A DNA stretch of 40,042 nt, from the NCBI GenBank assembly GCA_900074885.1, contig FJUW01000104.1, positions 8,503 to 48,544 on the forward strand, written 5' to 3'. Position 1 is the stretch's first letter; every line of letters starts with the position of its first letter. This document shows, piece by piece, positions 33,401 through 40,042 of the stretch. This stretch comes from Rhynchosporium graminicola (lineage: Eukaryota > Ascomycota > Leotiomycetes > Helotiales > Ploettnerulaceae). The position numbers and the translations under genes are program-made. The notes beneath the pieces are model-generated. The model did no database searches, was not told the origin of the DNA, and saw only the letters and a program-made list of their open reading frames with translations.

Positions 33401-34700
33401 ACTACTTCTAAAGTACTAAGCTATATATATCCTTTTTCTAAGAAGCTATTTAATAACTTTCTTAGCACTAGTAATTTATCTTTAGATATACTATATAGCG
33501 GACCCTATAGTAAGGCAGTAGAGGACTTATCTGATTATTTACAGATATCGATTCGATAGTCGATACCTATGTAACGTTCCTGGTTCTGACTAGTACGCGG
33601 TGTACAGGCTCGTCGGTTAGTATCAGCTATAAAGTAAAGTAAACAAGAAGTTCGGTTCTTAATTAGAATTAAGACGTTATAAGCAGGTGTTAATTACTAT
33701 ATGAATTTGAGTACGAAGCTCCTATCTAATAGCAGAAGTGCTAGTCTTATATAGAATCTTCGTTCCCTTATACTAGCTATATAAGACCGTCTTATAGAGC
33801 GCGTAAGCTCTCGCGACCTATCTAGTAGTTTAGTATATCACGTGATCCTAGATCACTTATAGCTATAATACTATTATTACTTTAATACAAGTAGATATAT
33901 AGTACTACTCGCTAGTTTGTACTATAACTGTGTTAGTACCTTTTATCTAATAGTACTAACTCTTTTCTAGTACTAAAACCCGTCTGGTACTCACCACTAA
34001 GTGGTACTATTAGTATTCTAGTGCTAGGACGGTTTTGGTGCTAAGAACCATGCTGGTTCGTGACAACCCAATCGATAGAGAGCTAGTTTCTCTACTTCTT
34101 ACTTAGAAAATAGTAGAGCTATATCTTAAATCTCCGAAGGGAGAATATTTTTAAGTTAGTCTAAGGTAAGCTTTTCTTTATCCTAAAGGGCTATCTTTAT
34201 ATCCTCTAATATTATAGCAGATACTAAGGTATAGTTGCTATTATCTATATATAAGTAGTAGTTATATCCTTCTGTTATTTATTTCTTTATTAGGCTATAA
34301 TAGTATTATCGTTTTTCAGGCGTTATCCTAATCTTATTTTTACGCTTTCTATAGGTTCCTTAATATTAATAGAAAAGCTAGTTTTAGTACTATATATATA
34401 TAGACCCTTTAGCTAAACCCCGCGATTTTCATTCGGAATCCGATTACTCCTTTAGTCCTTAAGTTCTATATAGCTTTTAAAGCGCTTTTTATCTCGCGGG
34501 TCCTATAGCTTATATATATAAGACTAAGACCTTGTATAAGGTCTTTATTTATTATAGTATATTACTAATATCCTTTATTAATAAGGGTAAATATTTCGAA
34601 TATTTCTTAAAGGACTATATCTATATATATAAGGTTTCTGTTTATAAGCTTTTTGAATTTACTTTATCTTTTTATTAATACTTTATTTACTCTTAGCTGT
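30430..34700 (-). pseudogene. W pol remnant: protease, RT, RNase H, integrase, split by S
   Basis: Read leftwards on the - strand. The linker before RT (SEIKDIALLF-like, then YRLGIDYRIDI) is cut by S at 34065/33570. RT about 32950-33450, with ILFMRKPGGGL at about 33370-33420, YPFRLSGAP near 33125-33150, and the catalytic box as YIDN (+ strand 33046-33057). FLGFINFY is near 32790. RNase H about 32280-32620 (NYNIYNKEILVVITYLKF). Integrase about 30900-32000, less clear. The C-terminus near 30440-30500 is Lys/Arg-rich (EKKKKRR); I see no chromodomain, unlike X, Y and Z. RIP stops throughout. Boundaries with gag and integrase are approximate. Confidence 0.82.
33570..34065. repeat. S: solo LTR, 496 bp, lightly mutated
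   Basis: It starts TGTAACGTTCCTGG and ends GCTGGTTCGTGACA (TG...CA), with flanking 5-mers ACCTA (33565-33569) and ACCCA (34066-34070) that differ only by a CpA-to-TpA change. It is unlike all other LTRs here and keeps many CpA and TpG (GTGTTAGTACC, CACCACTAAGTGG), so it is probably the least RIP-affected piece in the window. It contains ATCACGTGAT and a near-palindrome ACCACTAAGTGGT. No polypurine tract or interior flanks it, and removing it restores the W pre-RT reading. Orientation is undecided. Confidence 0.85.
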
Positions 34701-35501
34701 TAAGTTTAAGAGGAAGTTAGTCTTTTTCTAACTCTAAAAGAGTAGAGTCTAATATATTATTATTATCCTCTAGTAATAGTCCTATTATATTAATTATAAT
34801 AAGTTATACCACTAGAGCGTATAAGTAATTACAGATATAGTACTTAGATACTTTATAGCGGAAATAGAGCTCTTTCTTATAGTATCTCTCTTATTCAGCT
34901 ATATCTATCTATTTAGCCCTTTATTTACTACCGGAATTATTATAAGCTCTACTATTCCTTTCTCGGTTTCTTACTATATATACTAGTACTATTACTATAT
35001 CCTTATTAGTATTAACTTTAGCTTTTATAAGGGCTTTCCAGGGATATATATAGTCTGCTATATTTATCCTAGAGTCCTTATTCTTATTATTCTACCTCTT
35101 ATTCGATACTTTAAACTAATCTGTCTCTTCGAGGTTAGTTATAATCCGTTTTACCTCTTTAGTAAATTCGTAGTAATCTATAGTCTTAGCTATAGAAGCT
35201 ATATATATTCAGATAGGGTTTAAAAATATATTCCTAAGGTAACTTATCTTTATATTATCTTCTTAGCTCTCTCCTCTAGCGCTTAGTAGAAGTTCGTCGA
35301 ATTCTAGCTAGTACTTATACTAAGGCTATCCTATAGAGTGCCTTATATTCGTAAGCTATTCGAGGGCCTTAGCTTACTTATTACTATCTGTAAATATTTT
35401 ATCGAGCTGCGCGAAGAAAGCTTCAGGGTCCTTATTATCTATAGGGCTTCTCCTCTCCTAGAAGTATTATATATAAGCTTATTTATGCTATAAGAGGGTA
35501 T
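34700..35501 (-). pseudogene. W gag remnant, C-terminal part
   Basis: The - strand shows a CCHC zinc knuckle at 34825-34866 with the usual 2-4-4 spacing; its four ligand codons are TAT, TAT, TAC and TAC (all Tyr). Upstream of it (35501 to 34870) lies Arg/Ser-rich, capsid-like sequence. Y3 cuts it at 35502. Confidence 0.7.
34825..34866 (-). other. W gag zinc knuckle with all ligands mutated
   Basis: The - strand reads Y-FR-Y-KVSK-Y-YICN-Y where C-x2-C-x4-H-x4-C is expected. It is the fifth knuckle in the window with the same four-fold loss. Confidence 0.75.
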
Positions 35502-35769
35502 TATGACGATAGCTCACCTGAATATCATATGAGAAGAAGGATAGATAACAGGGCTTAAGTTCATAGGTATCCCGGCAGAACTAGTATCCGACCCGGTATA
35601 GTATCGGACTAGTACTAGTATATATATATAAGGTGCCTTATACTCTATCTCTCTTCTTCTTCCTTCCTTATCTTTTTATTTTCTTCGTAATAGACTATAT
35701 AAGATCGCTCTTAGCTTCTCTACTCGTTTATTCTTACTTATATACTACCTTAAGTCTTATATTATTATA
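35502..35769 (+). repeat. 5' LTR of Y3, 268 bp
   Basis: It starts TATGACGATAGCTCACC and ends TATATTATTATA. It shares AGATAACAGGGC and CTTCCTTCC with the solo LTR at 36964-37231, where Y2 has AGATACTAGGGC and CTTCTTTCC, so these two belong to one sub-lineage. The primer site at 35772-35783 reads AAATAAAAACAT (one extra change). Confidence 0.92.
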
Positions 35770-36963
35770 TTAAATAAAAACATTAAGATAGCCGGAGATA
35801 GCTTATTATAATATCTTACTATTAAGTTAATTATTCGATAACTACTCGCATATAGCCGAGATACTAGAGATCTCTCAGATAACTATGAATTAGGGTTTAA
35901 TTTAGCTTATTATAAATAGTATAATAGAGGAGGTCTTTACTAACGCTCTTTTAATAACTCCCTTAGTATAAAGGAATTATAGATAGATTTTAAAGAAAGT
36001 ATAATAAATACCCCGGAACTTTAACTTCTACGTATCGCCGCCGAAATAGCCCTAATATACTCCTTTTTAAGCTATTATTATAGCTCTTAACTAATAAACT
36101 AGAGACTCCTCTAGTTCTAGGGGAATCTAACGCGATCCCTCCCGCTCTACTTCCGAACCTAATCTATTATACCTTTCCTTACCTTAAACGTCTCCTGCCC
36201 TAGAGAACGTTAATACCTTATTAAGGAAGTACTAACTAAGAGGGAAAGGAAAATAAAAGCGAAATTCACTAGGAGTATAATCGCTAAGTATTCCTACTAC
36301 TATAGGTAACTCGAACCTGATCTATTCCTTCTTATAATAATTAGCGGACTAAGAGGAAAAGAATAACTCTCTAGAAGATACTATAGATAAACTAATCTCC
36401 GTATAAAATAGGTTCCTTATAAGAGTCCCTCGCTTATCTTCGACTCTCCTACTAGAACTAATACTATAATCTCCGCGTATTCTAGAGTTTAATAAGCTAA
36501 TAAACTTTATTCCGATACGTAGTACTAAGAGAGAAGATACTATTCCTAATAAACTATCTCCCTCTCCCGGCGCTGAATTAGTAGAGTTACGCCTTAGGAA
36601 GTCTTATCTTACTAAGAAGATCCTACCCTTAGATAATAGATCGGACCTTACCTTCTTCTAATAGAGAGTATTAATACGAGACTAGCTAGCTATAAACGCT
36701 AACTATTACTTTATAGACTTCTCCCGGCGCGTTCTCGTATAGGAGCTAGTTACTAGATTAGCTAAAGAGTATCTTACGCTTTAGTACCTTACTAATAAGT
36801 TTGAAACTAGCGATAAAATAATTTCTTTATTAGAGGAGAACTTTCTTACTAGTTTAGAGGAAGATAATTACTATAACGCTTTCTACTGCCTGGAAATATA
36901 ATAACCTAGCTATATACGCGAGACTTTCGCCGAGTTTCGTAGTTGATTTCAAAGCGCTATTAT

Positions 36964-37231
36964 TATAACGACATAAGACTTAAGGCGGTATATAAGTAAG
37001 AATAAACGAGTAAGGAGGCTAAGAGCGATCTTATATAGTCTATTACGAAGAAAACAAAAAGATAAGGAAGGAAGAAGAAGAGAGATAGAGTATAAGGCAC
37101 CTTATATATATATACTAGTACTAGTCCGATACTATACCGGGTCGGATACTAGTTCTGCCGGGATACCTATGAACTTGGGCCCTGTTATCTATCTTTCTTC
37201 TCATGTGATATTCAGGTGAGCTGTTATTATA
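36964..37231 (-). repeat. Solo Y LTR in reverse orientation, 268 bp
   Basis: Full-length Y LTR on the - strand, flanked by perfect 5-bp duplications ATTAT (36959-36963 and 37232-37236). No interior remains, so it is a solo LTR left by recombination between the two LTRs of an inserted Y element. Its U3 and R keep many CpA/TpG; both ends are mutated (TATAACGAC and GTTATTATA). Confidence 0.93.
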
Positions 37232-37296
37232 ATTATCTAAGGTAAGGTTAAAAAGAAGGAGTAGTTCTTCTATATATAGGATAAGATTATACTATT

Positions 37297-37297
37297 N
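37297..37297. other. Single N: second contig join
   Basis: It lies between two matching 245-bp stretches (37052-37296 and 37298-37542). Confidence 0.9.
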
Positions 37298-37542
37298 AAA
37301 CAAAAAGATAAGGAAGGAAGAAGAAGAGAGATAGAGTATAAGGCACCTTATATATATATACTAGTACTAGTCCGATACTATACCGGGTCGGATACTAGTT
37401 CTGCCGGGATACCTATGAACTTGGGCCCTGTTATCTATCTTTCTTCTCATGTGATATTCAGGTGAGCTGTTATTATAATTATCTAAGGTAAGGTTAAAAA
37501 GAAGGAGTAGTTCTTCTATATATAGGATAAGATTATACTATT
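37298..37542. repeat. Direct duplicate of 37052-37296, probably an assembly artefact
   Basis: Offset 246. It repeats 180 bp of the solo LTR (to 37477), its right target duplication and 60 bp of gag. All compared bases are identical. The partial LTR in it should not be counted as a further insertion. Confidence 0.88.
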
Positions 37543-38100
37543 CTTACGCGCTTTAACTCTTATTATTAAACTAATATAGAATAAGGATTACGCTTCTATA
37601 GTTAGATCCTTACTTTCTTTTAATACTAAGTATCGCTATAACTTAGAACGTACTTATCCCGAGAAAGCTACTGCCTAAGTATAGCACTATAAGCTTACTA
37701 TTACTACTACGACTACTACTAGTTCTACCTCTTACTAGTCCTTAAGCTTAGCTCCTCGATAAACTACTCCCGCACTATATATACGTACTTCTACCCTGGT
37801 ATAGGCTAGTACTCCCTCCGCGCTAAAACGCCCTACTACTTCGACCGGAGAACCCCTTAAGTATTATAGTTATAGATAGCTTAGTTATATTAAGCTAGAC
37901 TACTCTAACCCGCTTAAGGTTTAATTAATTAACGAATTTCCGGAAGAGGATTAAGTAACTAAGGAAGTAGTAGAAGATATACCTTCCGAATCTGGACTAA
38001 TACTAGAGGGAAACGATAAGGCTTAAGTAAAAACTCCTTCCTAGGTCTATATAAGTATAATCTCTCTAATCTAGACCTTAACTCCCTAATAAGAAGTAAG

Positions 38101-40042
38101 TAATTCATATACCTAACTATAGTTAGTATAAATAGGCTAGGAGTCTCTATAAATAGCCTAATCGATACCGGAGCGAATAGTTATCTATTTATTAATTATA
38201 CTCTTACAAGACGAATATAAGGGGCACTTAGTATAAAAATAAAGCTACTACCTTATTCTATTCTAATACGTAGTTTCTAATAGTCTATTAGAACCTATAT
38301 TACTTATTTTATACGTTTATACCTTTCTATTAATAGTAAGCGTATTTATAACTGCCCTTTTATTCTCCTCGATTTAAGATAATAAGATATAATTATTAAT
38401 ATCAAATAGATACGACGATTTTAGGTTAAGCTAGATACGCTCCACTATAAGCTACTATAGTCGGAACGCTATCTAGCTACCCTCTAATATAATAAGGAGA
38501 TAATTATAACTTTATTATCTTATAAACCTAGTATTAATCGATCTTACTAAATCGATACTAACGCGCGGGACTTAGTTATAAACTAACTAAACTAATACTA
38601 ATTATACTAAATAGTAGCGATACGGTATATTAATATATTATCCTTACCTTTTAACTTATTTCTACTTATTACTAAGGAATCCGAACCTTTTTCCGCTCTA
38701 ACTTTATCGAGAAAGGTACCTGCGCCGAAACTCTACTATAAGTACTTCTCTTAACCTCTAAGGATCTAGAAACCGGTTCCGATTTACTAAATTAGTACTA
38801 TAGCTTTTTACTTTAATATAAAACGTAAAGGTTCCGAATTATTCTTTACTAGTATCTATAAGATAGACTACTTCTTATAAGACTATCTAAATAGTAACTC
38901 TCCTAAGGATCCTGATACCGAACGACTTATAGCTAAAAAGCTACCGGAATAGTATTATACCTTTAAGGAAGCTTTTTCTAAGCGGGATTCTAATATTCTT
39001 CCGCTATATCGCTTATACGATTATAAAATTATTCTAGAAGAACTATTACCTAATATATATTCGCTCTTATATTAGAAATCTATAAACGAACTATAAGTAA
39101 CTAAGGAGTACCTTATAGAGAACCTAGATAAGGGATTTATCGAATCTAGCTAAAGTCCCTTTATATTACTTATATTATTCGTTAAGAAAGCTGATAGAGG
39201 ATTACGCTTCTATATCGATTATTATAAGCTTAATACGATCACTCGAAAGGATTCCTACCTACTACCTAGGATCGATAAGCTCTTAACTTATATATCTAAA
39301 GTAGTAATCTTTATTAAACTAGATATCTGAGTAGTATTTAACTATATCTATATAGACTCCGAATCCGAGGAGTATACTACTTTCCGAACCCGCTTCGGAT
39401 CTTATAAATATAAAGTATTACCTTTTAGGCTCTATAATAGACCTAGTACGTACTAGCGATATATAAATAATATACTACTAGATTACTTAGATAACTTCTA
39501 TATAGCTTACCTAGATAATATTCTTATATATTTAGAAATACTCTAGGAATATAAGGAATATATTAAATTAGTACTATAATACTTAATAGATACCGGACTC
39601 TAAGTAGATATTAAGAAAAGTAAATTCCATATTACTTAGACTAAATACCTTAGATATATTATTACTACTAACGGAATCGAGCTAGATCCTAAGAAGGTAG
39701 TACCATTAGTAAACTAGAAGTACCCCGAAATAGTGATAGTTATAAAATCCTTCTTAGGATTCTATAGGTTCTACTATTAATTTATTCGGAATTTCGGCCT
39801 TATCGCTAAACCTCTCTTAGTGCTTACTCGGCCTATAGTACTATAGAATTTTACTAATAATTATAAGAAGTCCTTCGACGATTTACGTTAATAGCTACTA
39901 TTAGTATAGAAACTATACTATTTCGACCCTGAATTATAGACTAAACTAGAAACTAATACCTCTAATAGTATAATAACTAGAGTTATCTTCTAATTATATA
40001 AAGATAACTAGTAGTATCTAATTAGATTCTACTCTTATATTC
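38101..40042 (+). pseudogene. Y3 pol remnant: protease, RT, start of RNase H
   Basis: Again -1 relative to gag. The protease motif is intact as IDTGANS (38161-38181), because the codon before the Asp ends in C (CpG context) and not T. RT about 39130-39680, with FIKLDI, and YLDN at 39508-39519. The last bases enter RNase H (RVIF-like to FYSYI) and the frame runs off the window. Protease and RT are in the same frame. Confidence 0.9.

Larger units (their letters stand above)
28990..35501 (-). mobile_element. W: - strand Ty3/gypsy element, 3' part, interrupted by S and Y3
   Basis: The left LTR (28990-29157) is its 3' LTR. Then come a polypurine tract, about 1.25 kb without clear genes, integrase, RNase H, RT, protease and gag on the - strand. 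S sits at 33570-34065 and Y3 enters at 35502 in gag, so the 5' end lies beyond the window. W is inserted in the antisense frame of Y1; the left flanking 5-mer is CTAGT. Confidence 0.85.
35885..38115 (+). pseudogene. Y3 gag remnant, split by a solo LTR
   Basis: It starts at ATG 35885-35887, the same ATG as in Y2. Same domain order: acidic/Ser-Pro N-terminal part, capsid-like part, zinc knuckle at 37862-37903 with all four ligands as Tyr. The solo LTR (36964-37231) with its duplication ATTAT adds 273 bases (a multiple of three), and the suspected artefact adds 246. The 862-bp part missing from Y1 is present here (about 35805-36666). Confidence 0.87.
35502..40042 (+). mobile_element. Y3: family Y chromovirus, 5' part, running off the window
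   Basis: 5' LTR, leader, gag and pol as far as RNase H, aligned with Y2 18685-22840 or so. It is inserted in W gag; the left 5-mer is GGTAT. It is the least mutated Y copy in places (protease DTGA intact). It carries an inverted solo Y LTR and the second suspected assembly join. Confidence 0.9.

Noticed and set aside
37298..37477. A second, truncated Y LTR in Y3
   Set aside because: It is part of the 245-bp copy after the N and has no insertion boundary of its own.
1..40042. Mitochondrial or other AT-rich organelle DNA
   Set aside because: The AT bias comes from loss of CpA/TpG with CpG retained, and the content is nuclear Ty3/gypsy elements.
1..40042. CpG methylation decay as cause of the mutations
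   Set aside because: CpG is still common while CpA is nearly gone; this is the RIP pattern.

Overview
The window is a stack of dead LTR retrotransposons in the AT-rich, mutated repeat compartment of what is most likely a filamentous ascomycete (Pezizomycotina). I see no host gene. The composition is the signature of repeat-induced point mutation (RIP). CpA and its complement TpG have almost vanished and TpA is everywhere, while CpG survives, so CpG deamination alone does not explain it. As a result ATG has become ATA, Gln and Trp codons have become TAA/TAG, and Cys and His codons have become Tyr. Only one 62-codon open frame remains in 40 kb, and it is a chance fusion. I named the element families X, Y, Z, V, W and S; these are working labels, not database names.

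Layout. (1) 1-7133: family X. The 3' part of a + strand element (RT, RNase H, integrase, chromodomain, polypurine tract, 235-bp LTR at 2797-3031) abuts the gag of a - strand copy whose 5' LTR is 6899-7133. (2) 7231-28989: an old family Y element (Y1, + strand). It is interrupted by a - strand Z element (7544-16194), which itself carries the small element V (12818-14576); by a younger full-length Y copy, Y2 (18685-26461, 7777 bp, 268-bp LTRs, 5-bp target duplication); and at its 3' end by W. (3) 28990-35501: a - strand Ty3/gypsy element W, interrupted by the solo LTR S (33570-34065). (4) 35502-40042: a third Y copy, Y3, inserted in W, with an inverted solo Y LTR (36964-37231) in its gag. It runs off the window.

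How the parts fit. X, Y and Z are Ty3/gypsy chromoviruses: order gag, protease, RT, RNase H, integrase, C-terminal chromodomain. Four families (X, Y, Z, V) have, 1-2 nt inside the 5' LTR, a 10-12 nt stretch complementary to their own LTR just downstream of the TATA region. This suggests self-priming of reverse transcription as in Tf1 of fission yeast. V has no recognisable gag or pol but shares R-U5, primer site and leader with Y, so it looks like a non-autonomous element that used Y proteins. Y also carries, between pol and the 3' LTR, a long antisense reading frame of unknown function, seen in two copies.

Assembly warning. Both single N bases (4164 and 37297) sit between apparently identical direct copies (2318 bp and 245 bp). 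These look like unmerged contig overlaps. If so, the real locus is about 37.5 kb.
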